Below are positions 30,305-39,646 of a stretch of DNA of 64,000 nt, piece after piece. Each line of letters opens with the position of its first letter. Positions within the stretch are counted from its first letter, which is position 1. The position numbers were made by a program, and so were the translations under genes. The notes beneath the pieces were generated by a model that worked only from the letters and a program-made list of their open reading frames with translations, did not search any database and had not been told where the DNA came from. This DNA is from Actinomycetaceae bacterium (GTDB taxonomy: Bacteria > Actinomycetota > Actinomycetes > Actinomycetales > Actinomycetaceae): assembly GCA_028724265.1 (NCBI GenBank), contig JAQYDG010000004.1, forward strand, positions 186,001 through 250,000. The letters are read 5' to 3'.

Positions 30305-31147
30305 CTACGCCTGCGAACCACGAGCTTGAGGAACGTTCGCGAATACGGCTGATCCGTCAGGAAGCCCACCGAACTGGCTCAACGGATAAAAAATCAGCGA
30401 GACGCGGCCAACCACATTATTCATTGGCACAAAGCCATGGTTCTTATCGTCCTGATGAAAACGTGAATCCGAGGAATTCGCACGATTGTCGCCCATGACC
30501 CAAATCATGTGCGCAGGAACAGTCACGTCAAATGGCAAAAGGGACGGGTCGGTTCCAGGATCAAGATAAGTCTCATTGACTTTCACGCCATTGATTTCAA
30601 GCGGCTCACCCGCTCCGCTGCACACAATGTGGTCTCCAGGAAGCCCGATGACGCGCTTGACCAAGTGCTCATTGGCATGCTGCGGAATAAGCCCAACTGA
30701 TTCAAGGACGCTCGTCATTTTGGCAGAAAAGCCCGTCTGTTCAGGAATATCAGCTAACCACCGATCAGGATCGACAAAAACCACCACATCTCCGCGGTGC
30801 ACATCAGAACCGGATGCCATCATATTCACTGCAATCCGATCACTCGGCATCAGCGTTGACTCCATAGATCCGCTCGGTACATAAAACGCTTGGAAAAAGA
30901 ACGTCTTAAACACCACTGACATCACAAGTGCCGCAACCACGACCCCCACAATCTCCACAAAACCACGCAGCCTCGACGGTTTCTGAGGGGAAATCAGCGC
31001 CATACCGTCATCTTCTTCAGGAACCTGCGGCTGCGGCATCTGGACGTGCCGTGGAACGTGCTTTTCTGGGGGATATGACGGCGGAAGCCCGCGAGACATA
31101 TCGTGGTGGTCGTTTGACGCCCCGCCAACGCCACCCGTATCGTCCAT
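30305..31147 (-). CDS. lepB: Signal peptidase I
   Basis: Membrane protease removing signal peptides from exported proteins. A polar, Pro-rich cytosolic segment of about 55 residues is followed by one transmembrane helix (FVEIVGVVVAALVMSVVFKTFF). The catalytic Ser is in YVPSGSMEST (about residue 94) and the catalytic Lys in HLVKRVIGLPGD. The GDNR box (VMGDNRANSSDSR) is complete. Start uncertain: ATG at 31147 has AAGGAG 11 bases upstream, ATG at 31171 has AAGG closer. The rplS-lepB order is conserved. Confidence 0.94.
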   Translation of the reverse strand: MDDTGGVGGASNDHHDMSRGLPPSYPPEKHVPRHVQMPQPQVPEEDDGMALISPQKPSRLRGFVEIVGVVVAALVMSVVFKTFFFQAFYVPSGSMESTLMPSDRIAVNMMASGSDVHRGDVVVFVDPDRWLADIPEQTGFSAKMTSVLESVGLIPQHANEHLVKRVIGLPGDHIVCSGAGEPLEINGVKVNETYLDPGTDPSLLPFDVTVPAHMIWVMGDNRANSSDSRFHQDDKNHGFVPMNNVVGRVSLIFYPLSQFGGLPDGSAVFANVPQARGSQA

Positions 31148-31531
31148 ATTCGTGGGTTCTCCTTCCCTCATGTGACCTTGTGTGAGTATCACTGTGCCCG
31201 CGAACCTGAACGTCATCGCAACGCACCTGTGCAGTGAGCACGTTTACAGTGCAAGTGTAGCGGGTTTTATTGATTCTCAGCACTCCGAGCATGACGCTTG
31301 CCGCACAGTCGCACCGGACGGTAATCGAGCGTGAGGAGCCACATAACAGAAGACATTAAAAAAGTAGGACGGAGGCAACCCCCGCCCTACACAATGCCCC
31401 GCATCGCTCACTGTGCTACAACGCCGGCATAGCTACAACGCCAACATCGTCTGCCGGCATCTTCACGGTGCTCGATGCGATGCCACGCTCCACAATCATG
31501 AGGAGACGATGCTCTGCTTGTGACGCACTGC
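31148..31531. other. Intergenic region between rplS and lepB
   Basis: About 380 bases. It contains the rplS terminator at 31358-31390 and presumably the lepB promoter and leader. No reading frame here has a plausible ribosome binding site with family similarity, and I saw no known RNA motif. Confidence 0.5.
31358..31390 (-). terminator. Intrinsic terminator after rplS
   Basis: On the minus strand GTAGGGCGG pairs with CCGTCCTAC (one G-T pair) around a 9-base loop and is followed by TTTTTTAATG. It lies about 140 bases after the rplS stop codon. Confidence 0.75.
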
Positions 31532-31888
31532 TTACTTCGCCTGGTCGATACGGCGTTCCTTGATCTTCGCCGCCTTGCCATGGCGATCGCGCAAGTAATA
31601 GAGCTTTGCACGCCGCACATCGCCGCGGGAAATCACCTCAACCGACTCGATCGATGGGGAATGCATCGGGAAACGACGCTCCACACCCACACCAAACGAA
31701 ATCTTGCGAACAACGAACGTCTTCGCAATACCGGCGCCGTCTTTCGCAATCACAACACCCTGGAAAGCCTGGGTACGCGTCCGATTGCCTTCCACAACCT
31801 TCACGTTCACACGCACGGTGTCACCAGCGCGAAATTCCGGGATATCGGTGCGAAGCATAGGCTTCTCGACGAAATCGAGCTTTTGCAT
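31532..31888 (-). CDS. rplS: 50S ribosomal protein L19
   Basis: 118 residues, full length: the family segments [29 protein letters not shown] and [13 protein letters not shown] are present, with a basic C-terminus. ATG start. It is about 200 bases downstream of trmD in the conserved rpsP-KH-rimM-trmD-rplS order. Confidence 0.98.
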   Translation of the reverse strand: MQKLDFVEKPMLRTDIPEFRAGDTVRVNVKVVEGNRTRTQAFQGVVIAKDGAGIAKTFVVRKISFGVGVERRFPMHSPSIESVEVISRGDVRRAKLYYLRDRHGKAAKIKERRIDQAK

Positions 31889-32091
31889 TGTTTATCCTCC
31901 AGCTGTTGCCGCAGATCACCAGCCTTACCCGTGGTACACGCCCGCTGCGCGTACCCCATGCTCGCCATGATGCGCACCTCTGCGGCAGCGCATGCATCAC
32001 GTTCGGCGAGGAACCACTCTATTTTGCCACGTTCAGCTGCTCGGCGCACCACACAAGGTACGCACGTGGATGTTTTCATGCTCACGAATGG

Positions 32092-32970
32092 TCACGGACG
32101 CTCACGCCTCAGGTGGCCGTCGATGCTGCTGAATCCCACCGCCTTCAACACCTCAAGATCTTTGCGATTGAGGTGCGTCGCATCGAGTGCCTCGATCATG
32201 TCGGGTCGGAAACGAGCAGTCCTCCGCAATGCCTCGTCGCGCCGAAGCCGATCCACCGCAGCATGGTTACCACTCGTCAGAACCTCAGGAATAGAAAGAC
32301 CACGCCATACCTGTGGGCGAGTATATTGTGGATACTCGAGCAATCCAGCCGGGGAAAACGACTCCTCCACAAGCGATTCAGCGTTACCCACCATGCCCGG
32401 AAGCAACCGGCTGACAGCCTCGATAACGGCAACAACGGCGATTTCTCCACCGTTGAGTACATAATCCCCCAACGAATACTCCACAACACGGACTCGCTGC
32501 CGGTAGTAGTCCACCACGCGCGCATCAATTCCCTCATACCTTCCGCACGCGAAAACAAGATGACGCGCATTATCTGCAAGATTCTGGCACAAGTGTTGCG
32601 TGAGCGGCTCGCCTGACGGTGTAGGAACCATCAGCACTGTTCCTTCCGGCACGCTCACGCGACTGCCAAGACCAGGCTGAACATCCTCTCGATCATCCGC
32701 CTGATCATTGCTCGTATCCGAACCGGTGACGTCTGCAGAGTCGAGGCTCAACACGTCATCCAAAGCTCGTCCCCACACATCGGGACGCATCACCATACCT
32801 GCACCACCGCCAGCTGGCGTATCATCAACAGTTCGGTGAACGTCATACGCCCAGTCACGCAGATTGTGGATATCGATCTGGATAATAGACTTCGCTTGAG
32901 CCTTACCCACTAAGGAAAGGTCGAGCACGTCAAAGAACTCAGGGAAAATCGAGATAACCGAGAATCTCAC
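32092..32970 (-). CDS. trmD: tRNA (guanine-N1)-methyltransferase
   Basis: Makes m1G37 in tRNAs, preventing frameshifts; a SPOUT-fold enzyme with a SAM-binding trefoil knot. Motifs DTPAGGGAGMVMRPDVW, CGRYEGIDARV, and YSLGDYVLNGGE are present. An acidic insertion of about 35 residues (about 75-110) separates the GGGAGM region from the knot and makes the protein 292 residues. A GTG start overlaps the rimM stop codon (GTGA). Confidence 0.96.
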   Translation of the reverse strand: MRFSVISIFPEFFDVLDLSLVGKAQAKSIIQIDIHNLRDWAYDVHRTVDDTPAGGGAGMVMRPDVWGRALDDVLSLDSADVTGSDTSNDQADDREDVQPGLGSRVSVPEGTVLMVPTPSGEPLTQHLCQNLADNARHLVFACGRYEGIDARVVDYYRQRVRVVEYSLGDYVLNGGEIAVVAVIEAVSRLLPGMVGNAESLVEESFSPAGLLEYPQYTRPQVWRGLSIPEVLTSGNHAAVDRLRRDEALRRTARFRPDMIEALDATHLNRKDLEVLKAVGFSSIDGHLRRERP

Positions 32971-33539
32971 TGATCGTTATCCTCCGCATCTCGAACCACA
33001 GGCGCATCGTCACGCGGAACCATATCGAGACCCTCATCACTGAGTAATCCTGGCGGGGCATCGATAACGAGGTAACCAGCATCCACATTCACGTCAGGAA
33101 CAATTTGGCGGACGAAAGGAACAAGGACGGTGGACGAGTCAGCCAGGCGCACCTGCAGAAGATCCTGAGCCGGCATCGGCTCGAACCCAATCACACTCCC
33201 GAGCACGGATCCGGACGGATCTCTTGCCTGAAGACCCTTCAATTCATGCAGATACCACGAGTCTGGTTCCCGATTGTCTTCTTCGTCCGTTTCGATCGTG
33301 AGCGCCACTCCACGTAGTTCTTCTGCTGCACTCCGATTCGTCACGTCATCAAAACGGGCAAAAACACTCCCCTTCGCCTCGCGCACATTCTCAAGTGTCA
33401 AGGGGCCAAAATCCGCTGGGTCAGTTTCAAAGGTCGCACCAACAGTTAAGCGCTGGTCAGGATCGTCAGTTCGCACGTCCAATTTCACCTCGCCTTTGAG
33501 TCCATGCGCACTACCGATCACTGCAACAACAAGCTGCAT
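32967..33539 (-). CDS. rimM: 16S rRNA processing protein RimM
   Basis: Helps mature the 30S head and binds S19. The N-terminal RimM barrel begins VVAVIGSAHGLKGEVKLDVRTDD, and the PRC-barrel domain follows with DSWYLHELKGLQ and VPFVRQIVPDV. About 190 residues. ATG at 33539 with AAAGGA upstream. It overlaps trmD by 4 bases; a hairpin terminator precedes it, after the KH gene. Confidence 0.93.
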   Translation of the reverse strand: MQLVVAVIGSAHGLKGEVKLDVRTDDPDQRLTVGATFETDPADFGPLTLENVREAKGSVFARFDDVTNRSAAEELRGVALTIETDEEDNREPDSWYLHELKGLQARDPSGSVLGSVIGFEPMPAQDLLQVRLADSSTVLVPFVRQIVPDVNVDAGYLVIDAPPGLLSDEGLDMVPRDDAPVVRDAEDNDQ

Positions 33540-33689
33540 CACAATCCTTTCATGTCCCTGCAGTATTGCACTCGGGCGTCATACCTCACTATGCCGCCAC
33601 AACCGATGACGAAGCCAGCACAATTGCGGCACCGCACTGCACGTTATGCCGCGTCCCACGTCTGATGAGGAAGAGAATCGCAGGCGAAA

Positions 33690-33725
33690 AGCAAAGGCCG
33701 GCACAACATCGTTGTAACCGGCCTC
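33690..33725 (-). terminator. Hairpin terminator or attenuator between the KH gene and rimM
   Basis: GGCCGG pairs with CCGGCC (33696-33701 and 33718-33723), and inside it ACAAC-GAT-GTTGT continues the stem. On the minus strand a weak T-rich stretch (TTTGCTTTTC) follows. It begins about 30 bases after the KH gene stop codon and may lower expression of rimM-trmD-rplS relative to rpsP. Confidence 0.7.
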
Positions 33726-33753
33726 AGCCTTTTGCAAGCATTCTGCACAACAC

Positions 33754-33993
33754 TCAGCGCACGTCAGTTTCGATGACGTCCACACGCACGCCCGACTTTC
33801 CAGCCAAGGCATTCATCACTGTACGCAGCGCCCGTGCGGTGCGACCATTACGGCCGATCACCCTGCCGAGATCGTCAGGGCTCACACGCACTTCCAGCAG
33901 GCGGCCTCGATGAGTACTGCGTTCGCGAACCGTCACATCGTCAGGATTGTCAACAATCCCCGAAACTAAATGTTCTAATGCGCTTTTGAGCAT
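33754..33993 (-). CDS. KH-domain RNA-binding protein (KhpA/YlqC type)
   Basis: 79 residues, a single KH domain with the GxxG loop in VIGRNGRTARALRTVM. In other bacteria KhpA binds many RNAs and works with KhpB in division and sRNA control. The ATG overlaps the rpsP stop codon by one base (TAATG), so synthesis is coupled to S16, the standard arrangement. Confidence 0.92.
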   Translation of the reverse strand: MLKSALEHLVSGIVDNPDDVTVRERSTHRGRLLEVRVSPDDLGRVIGRNGRTARALRTVMNALAGKSGVRVDVIETDVR

Positions 33994-34457
33994 TAGGCAT
34001 CCTCTCCGGCACTGTCAGCAGCCTCATCCGCTGACTCGGCAGCTCCCTCGCTCGCAGCTTCTGCTTGAGCCTTTGCCCTCGCTTCGGCTGCAGCAGCACG
34101 AACCTTTTCTGCCTCATTCTGCACGGATTCCACAGCAGACTTGCGTGCCTGATCCGTATCCACAACCTCCTGCGCAGCAAGATGACCCTCTGCACCAGCC
34201 AAGCCCTTGAACTTCTGCCAGTCGCCGGTAATCTTCAACTGCTTGGCAACTGCCTCTGTTGGCTGTGCACCCACCGAAAGCCAGTACTGCGCCCGATCAG
34301 AATCGATCTTGATCAGCGACGGATTCTGCTGGGGATCGTACACGCCGATCTCCTCGATGACGCGCCCGTCACGCTTCTTCCGCGAATCGACGACCACCAC
34401 ACGATACTGCGCAGCACGGATTTTACCCATGCGCTTCAAACGAATCTTTACTGCCAC
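33993..34457 (-). CDS. rpsP: 30S ribosomal protein S16
   Basis: A GTG start at 34457 gives [20 protein letters not shown], the family N-terminus, with AGGGAAG upstream. [13 protein letters not shown] and [11 protein letters not shown] follow. 154 residues: the first 85 are the S16 fold and the rest is an Ala/Glu-rich tail common in Actinobacteria. Longer in-frame reading upstream has no family similarity. It overlaps the KH gene by one base. Confidence 0.97.
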   Translation of the reverse strand: MAVKIRLKRMGKIRAAQYRVVVVDSRKKRDGRVIEEIGVYDPQQNPSLIKIDSDRAQYWLSVGAQPTEAVAKQLKITGDWQKFKGLAGAEGHLAAQEVVDTDQARKSAVESVQNEAEKVRAAAAEARAKAQAEAASEGAAESADEAADSAGEDA

Positions 34458-34699
34458 TTTTGCGGCTTCCCTTTCTTGAACACTTGGCCGATCTGCATAA
34501 CAGTGGGAGAAGTTATACACACCGTCCGCCGAGGGGAGCACTGCACAATGAGAGGGGTACAGGCCACCCAGAGCAACAGTGATTATTGTGCCATTGTTCG
34601 TACCTTTCAGCAATCTGTTTGCTTCAGTTGCATGGTGCAATTGCTCGCACTTTAAACGCAACCATGCGCACCAAGCTTCTGATACTCCACAATAAAGTT

Positions 34700-35647
34700 A
34701 TGGCACAATCTCCGAAGGAACACGTGAATCTCACCCGATACGCCTGGCTATCGCTCGCCGCAGCTGTCGCAACGATTGTTCTCAAGACCTCAGCCTATGC
34801 GGTAACGGGCTCAGTTGGGCTCCTCTCTGACGCGGCAGAGTCACTGGTGAATCTCGCTGCAGCTGTGATCGCGCTCCTTGTGCTTCGTACTGTTGCGAAG
34901 CCTGCTGATTCTCGATATACCTTCGGGAGATCAAAAGCCGAGTATTTTTCTTCAGCAGTTGAAGGATCAATGATCTTTGTTGCTGCCGGGTTCATCATGT
35001 ACGCAGCCGTCGGTCGTCTTCTACATCCTCAGGCAATCGACAAGCTGGGTGTTGGACTCGTCATCTCTGTCATCGCATCCCTCATCAACGGGGCAGTATC
35101 ACTCGTCCTGTTGCATGCAGCGAAACTCTATCGCTCCCCCACCCTGCACGCCGACGGCATTCATCTCGGGACTGACGTGGTGACAAGCGCAGGCGTCGTG
35201 ATCGGCGTTACCCTTGTGGGCATCACCCATTGGCAGCCTCTCGACCCGATCGTCGCACTTCTGGTTGGAATCAATATTATTGTTGCCGGCTTTAGGTTGG
35301 TGCGCGGGTCATTGGCCGGTTTGATGGACGTGACGCTGCCTGACGCCCAAAATAAAGCGTTGTTAGCCGTTCTACGCCAGTTCACCACACCGACAGTCCA
35401 ATTTCACGGCTTACAAACTCGAGTGTCAGGGCACGAAGCCTATGCAAACGTGGATATTCAAGTGCCCGGCCAGACCAGCGTCCTTGCAAGTCACCAACTC
35501 GCTGAGGACGTTAAAACGGCGATGAAGTCTGCCGTTGACGACCTGCACGTGATGGTTCACGTAGAGCCAATCGAAGATCAGCTTTCCTATGAGGATATTC
35601 CTGAGGGATATATCCCCATTAATATGGAGAACCAGGAGAACCTGTAG
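34700..35647 (+). CDS. Cation diffusion facilitator (CDF) metal transporter
   Basis: Likely exports Zn, Mn, Co or Fe from the cytosol using the proton gradient. About six hydrophobic helices lie in residues 12-215. The helix-II metal-site segment LLSDAAESLVN and the helix-V segment HADGIHLGTDVVTS have the Asp/His pattern of the family. A cytosolic CTD-like domain with conserved His (HVMVHVEP) ends the 315-residue protein. The ATG at 34700 is chosen because conserved sequence begins there; an ATG at 34664 is possible. It is on the opposite strand to its neighbours rpsP and ffh, so it looks like an insertion into the ribosomal-SRP block. Confidence 0.9.
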   Translation: MAQSPKEHVNLTRYAWLSLAAAVATIVLKTSAYAVTGSVGLLSDAAESLVNLAAAVIALLVLRTVAKPADSRYTFGRSKAEYFSSAVEGSMIFVAAGFIMYAAVGRLLHPQAIDKLGVGLVISVIASLINGAVSLVLLHAAKLYRSPTLHADGIHLGTDVVTSAGVVIGVTLVGITHWQPLDPIVALLVGINIIVAGFRLVRGSLAGLMDVTLPDAQNKALLAVLRQFTTPTVQFHGLQTRVSGHEAYANVDIQVPGQTSVLASHQLAEDVKTAMKSAVDDLHVMVHVEPIEDQLSYEDIPEGYIPINMENQENL

Positions 35648-35736
35648 CAACGCGTCAACCCACCGCCCGGACTGCATGAGCTGAGCGACCACGCGGCTGA
35701 GCAGCCACGCTACCGGCACTGTTGAGTGACGAGATT

Positions 35737-37320
35737 CTAGTGCAAGAACTTCGAGAGCTCCGCTATCTGTTCGGCGTTCGGTATCTGTGGCGAACCGCCC
35801 TCAGCGCCCGGTTTCGGTTTTGCGCCAAAAGCGCTACCTGCTCTCGATTGCGGTGACTGAGAGTTGAGCCGTGCTTGCGCCTCTGCTTCCTGCCGTGCAC
35901 GTTTTGCCGGATTCCCGCTGCGGCCTTTCTTGTTTCCTGATTTCTTCTTTACTGCCCGCTTCGCTTTACGAGATCCGCCGCCCATGCCCGGCAGCCCTGG
36001 CATACCTGGCATTCCTGCACCAGACGCCATGCGTTTCATCATCTTCTGGGCCTGTTCAAAGCGCTGAATAAACGCATTAATCTCCTGAACGGTGGTTCCG
36101 GAACCTCGTGCTATACGCGCGCGGCGTGACCCGTTGAGTATCTTCGTATCGTTGCGTTCCGCCGGCGTCATCGACTGCACAATGGCTTCCAGGTGCACAA
36201 TCGAGCCTTCATCAAAATTCTCGAGTGCTTCGCGGTACTGCCCCATCCCCGGAAGCATACGGAGCAGCTTCTTCATCGAGCCCATCTTCTGAATCTGGTG
36301 CATCTGATCGACGAAGTCCGTCAACGTGAATTCGCCAGAGCTCATCTTGGTGGCAAGGTCACGCTGCTGCTGCTCATCCCACGTACGCTCCGCTTGTTCA
36401 ATCAGCGTCAGGATATCTCCCATATCGAGGATGCGCGACGCCATCCGATCCGCGTGGAACTGCTCAAAATCTGTGATCTTTTCACCCGTGGACGCGAAGA
36501 GGATAGGTTCGCCCGTCACACCACGCACAGAGAGCGCCGCGCCGCCACGGGTGTCACCATCCAGCTTCGAGAGCACCACGCCAGTGAAGCCAACACCGTC
36601 TTTAAATGCGTTCGCAGTAGCAACTGCATCCTGACCGATCATGGCGTCAACCACGAAGAAGATCTCGTCAGGCGAAACCGCATCCCGAATGTCACGTGCC
36701 TGCTGCATCATTTCTTCGTCAACGCCCAGGCGCCCAGCAGTATCCACGATGACGACAGAAAAGCCGTTGCTATCCGCGTATTCCACGCCCGATTGAGCGA
36801 CCTGAACGGGATCCCCCACGCCGTTGCCGGGCTGCGGAGCCCACACCTCGACCTCGGCACGCTCGCCCATCACCTGCAGCTGCTGGACAGCGTTCGGGCG
36901 CTGTAAATCGCTGGCAACGAGGAGTACCTTGTCATCCCCACGCTCCTGGAACCAATAGCCAAGTTTGGCAGCCAACGTCGTTTTGCCTGCACCTTGAAGG
37001 CCGGCAAGCATAATCACCGTCGGGCGTCCATGCGCACGCGTAATCTCACGCGCCTGCCCACCAAGAACCTCCACAAGTTCCTGATAAACAATCTTCACCA
37101 CCTGCTGAGCGGGATTGAGCGCCTGGGACTTCAACGTCTCAGTCGCTTTTTCCCTCACATCAGCAGTAAACGTGCGCACAACGGGCAAAGCGACATCCGC
37201 ATCAAGCAATGCACGCCGAATATCCGAGACGGTCTGTTCAATATCCGATTTAGAGAGTCTGCCTTTACTCCGCAGCGCTTTAAACGATCCCGTGATGCGG
37301 TCAGATAACGAATTGAACAC
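35737..37320 (-). CDS. ffh: Signal recognition particle protein Ffh
   Basis: GTPase and signal-sequence receptor of SRP. N domain residues 1-85. G domain with GLQGAGKTTLAAKLG near residue 110, DTAGRLGVDEEMM and SKLDGDTRGGAALS. The Met-rich M domain (QKMMKRMASGAGMPGM) is followed by a basic Lys/Arg tail. A GTG start at 37320 is chosen: AAGGG lies five bases upstream and it gives MFNSLSDRITGSFK. 527 residues. ftsY, its receptor, lies just upstream on the same strand. Confidence 0.97.
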   Translation of the reverse strand: MFNSLSDRITGSFKALRSKGRLSKSDIEQTVSDIRRALLDADVALPVVRTFTADVREKATETLKSQALNPAQQVVKIVYQELVEVLGGQAREITRAHGRPTVIMLAGLQGAGKTTLAAKLGYWFQERGDDKVLLVASDLQRPNAVQQLQVMGERAEVEVWAPQPGNGVGDPVQVAQSGVEYADSNGFSVVIVDTAGRLGVDEEMMQQARDIRDAVSPDEIFFVVDAMIGQDAVATANAFKDGVGFTGVVLSKLDGDTRGGAALSVRGVTGEPILFASTGEKITDFEQFHADRMASRILDMGDILTLIEQAERTWDEQQQRDLATKMSSGEFTLTDFVDQMHQIQKMGSMKKLLRMLPGMGQYREALENFDEGSIVHLEAIVQSMTPAERNDTKILNGSRRARIARGSGTTVQEINAFIQRFEQAQKMMKRMASGAGMPGMPGLPGMGGGSRKAKRAVKKKSGNKKGRSGNPAKRARQEAEAQARLNSQSPQSRAGSAFGAKPKPGAEGGSPQIPNAEQIAELSKFLH

Positions 37321-37428
37321 AGCTACCCTTTCGGCGCCCGCCCGAACGGGCACATTTGCTCAACACTGATAAGCCTTGAGCCATTGTACTGAATCTCAAT
37401 GGCTCACGATGTTTCTACCTCGGCACTG

Positions 37429-38712
37429 CTAGGATTGCGACACCAGTGCATCGACGAAGCTCTCGGGGTCAAACGGTGCGAGATCATCTGGCCCTTCACC
37501 GAGCCCGACAAACTTCACAGGCACTCCGAGCTCCTTTTGCACCGAGACCACGATGCCGCCCTTTGCCGTGCCGTCGAGCTTCGTCAAGACGATACCCGTC
37601 AATCCCGTGACCTCGGAGAAAATCTTCGCCTGACGCATACCGTTTTGCCCGGTTGTCGCATCAAGGACAAGCAGCACTTCAGAAACTGGAGCCTGCTTGT
37701 GCATCACACGCTTAATTTTGCCAAGCTCATCCATCAAACCTGCTTTGTTCTGCAGGCGGCCTGCCGTATCGACAAGCACAACATCCACACCACGGTCTTT
37801 ACCCGCTTTAACAGCATCAAACGCGACCGACGCCGGATCCGCGCCTTCTTTTTCTGAACGAATCACATCGACGCCAACCCGGTCACCCCACGTCTGCAGC
37901 TGATCGGCTGCAGCGGCACGGAATGTATCAGCCGCACCCAGCAGAACAATATGATCTTCGGCGACGAGGTAGCGCGCCAGTTTACCAATCGTCGTCGTCT
38001 TCCCCGTGCCGTTCACGCCCACAACGAGTATCGCGGCAGGATGGAGGCTCCCATCTTCGCCACGAACCGGGTCGAGATTCAGAGATCGATCCAGCGTCGG
38101 ATCAACCAAATTCAGGAGCTCATCGCGTAAAATCCCGGTGATGCGTTCCGGATCCCGCGTCCCTTCAACTTGGATGCGGGTACGCACGTTCTGCAAGACC
38201 TCATCCGTCGCGTCAAGACCGAGGTCCGCCATCAGCAAAGTGTCTTCAAATTCTTCCCAATCGCTTGAGGAGAGATCCGAACGAGAAAGGATGGAGAGGA
38301 GTTTTTTACCAAAAGCCCCAGAATGTGCCAAACGCGAGCGCAGCCGCTGAAGACGGGTCAGCCCACTCTCTGGGACATCAACAGTACCTGAAGCAGGCTC
38401 TGATACCGACGTCGATCCATCGGCTGTCACATCCTGTGGCAGAGCATCGAGACCGGCCTGATCGCCGATGCCTTCGCCAGCCTCCGGCTCGTGCACAGGA
38501 GATACACGCCTGCCCGCCCTGAGCTCCTCAGCTGCAGGCTCTTCAGTGGCAGTGCGTTGAGAAGCTGTGACGTGTTGCGAGGAAGAACCCGCAGCAAGTT
38601 GTGGCCTTTCTTGAGCGGGCGGCAGTTCCTTGTGATGATGTGCAACGCTGAGTCCGAGCGCGAGAAGCAGAACGACCAGAACACCCGCGACCCACAGGAT
38701 AGTTGTCGGCAT
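37429..38712 (-). CDS. ftsY: Signal recognition particle receptor FtsY
   Basis: Docks SRP-ribosome complexes at the membrane. An N-terminal transmembrane segment (ILWVAGVLVVLLLALGLSV) is present, as in many actinobacterial FtsY, followed by an acidic linker up to about residue 120. The NG domain carries GVNGTGKTTTIGKLA near residue 237, DTAGRLQNKAGLM and TKLDGTAKGG. 427 residues. ATG at 38712 with AAAGG upstream; 108 bases separate it from ffh. Confidence 0.97.
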   Translation of the reverse strand: MPTTILWVAGVLVVLLLALGLSVAHHHKELPPAQERPQLAAGSSSQHVTASQRTATEEPAAEELRAGRRVSPVHEPEAGEGIGDQAGLDALPQDVTADGSTSVSEPASGTVDVPESGLTRLQRLRSRLAHSGAFGKKLLSILSRSDLSSSDWEEFEDTLLMADLGLDATDEVLQNVRTRIQVEGTRDPERITGILRDELLNLVDPTLDRSLNLDPVRGEDGSLHPAAILVVGVNGTGKTTTIGKLARYLVAEDHIVLLGAADTFRAAAADQLQTWGDRVGVDVIRSEKEGADPASVAFDAVKAGKDRGVDVVLVDTAGRLQNKAGLMDELGKIKRVMHKQAPVSEVLLVLDATTGQNGMRQAKIFSEVTGLTGIVLTKLDGTAKGGIVVSVQKELGVPVKFVGLGEGPDDLAPFDPESFVDALVSQS

Positions 38713-38928
38713 AAGTAACCTTTCATCCAGAAAATGCATCTACCCGCTATTTTACCTACATCACATTTTTTACTTTCATGACCATGTCGCCGAATCTCTA
38801 CAGTTTCTCTACAGTTTGATCCACACAGATCCACGCACAGAAGCAGGGAGATGACGACATACACGTGACGATACGAATACCATGTTAGGAGCGGTACTAC
38901 GTAAAGAGCTGGAAGTCGATCACAACGC

Positions 38929-38966
38929 AAGGAGGGGCATCGCTGTACTCAACGATGCCCCTCCTC
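38929..38966 (-). terminator. Hairpin after the smc-linked membrane protein gene
   Basis: Perfect 12-base inverted repeat GGAGGGGCATCG / CGATGCCCCTCC with a 10-base loop, about 35 bases after the stop codon of the 39001-39489 gene. The T run on the minus strand is weak (CCTTGCGTTGTG), so termination may be inefficient or factor-dependent. Confidence 0.6.
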
Positions 38967-39000
38967 CACACAAGCGACCAAGCTAGGCAGCTACGACGTG

Positions 39001-39489
39001 CTAGGCAACGACAACCCCTGGCCGAACATGCGGATATGGGGTGTGCTGAGGACGAGGAAAACGAGCGTGACCTACACCCGCTTTTGTTTTCCGCTCACCC
39101 TGCACAGAGCCTCGGCCGGCCGCACGCGGAGAATGGTCAGAAGAGACATCAGGCTGTCCTGCGTCCTCTACTGTATCCTTATCGGATTTACCCTGCTCGG
39201 ACTCCTGAGCGCGCTTGAATGCAGCCACCTTCACCGCGTTAGGCAAGGAGAACCATTCGTCGAGGAGATCATCGGGCGTCTCTTGATCGTCAGACGTCGG
39301 AAAACTAGCGAAAACGTCATCTACACGAGCAACATTGACCTGAACATCAAACTGCTGGGGTTCGAGCTCTTCATCTTTCCACGCCTTCATTGAATCAGAA
39401 ACCCACTCGCCCACATCATGATGTTCGTAGAACACCGACAGCAGCACAGCCACTGCTATCAACACAATCACCACAATCAATAACGCCAC
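39001..39489 (-). CDS. Small membrane-anchored protein of unknown function between smc and ftsY
   Basis: About 162 residues. A single N-terminal hydrophobic helix (about residues 1-19) is followed by an acidic, Asp/Glu-rich region and a basic, Pro/His/Arg-rich C-terminus (ARFPRPQHTPYPHVRPG). I do not recognise the family. Start GTG at 39489 with AAAGG six bases upstream (a GTG at 39495 is too close to it). Its place just downstream of smc and upstream of ftsY suggests co-expression; no function can be read from the sequence. Confidence 0.65.
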   Translation of the reverse strand: MALLIVVIVLIAVAVLLSVFYEHHDVGEWVSDSMKAWKDEELEPQQFDVQVNVARVDDVFASFPTSDDQETPDDLLDEWFSLPNAVKVAAFKRAQESEQGKSDKDTVEDAGQPDVSSDHSPRAAGRGSVQGERKTKAGVGHARFPRPQHTPYPHVRPGVVVA

Positions 39490-39646
39490 TAGCACCCTTT
39501 AATTATCCCGAATTTCTGATAAAAAGCGCTAGACCACGCCGATCACGAAGGCTGTGAATACTACCACCTTGGTAACGTCCTTGTAACCTTTTATATCGAA
39601 ATTATAACACGCCCAGCTGGCTCTCCCGCGTCGGCGTGATGGATCT

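Noticed and set aside
34458-34661. N-terminal extension of the S16 frame
   Set aside because: S16 starts at [12 protein letters not shown] (GTG at 34457) with AGGGAAG upstream; the extension is untranslated leader.
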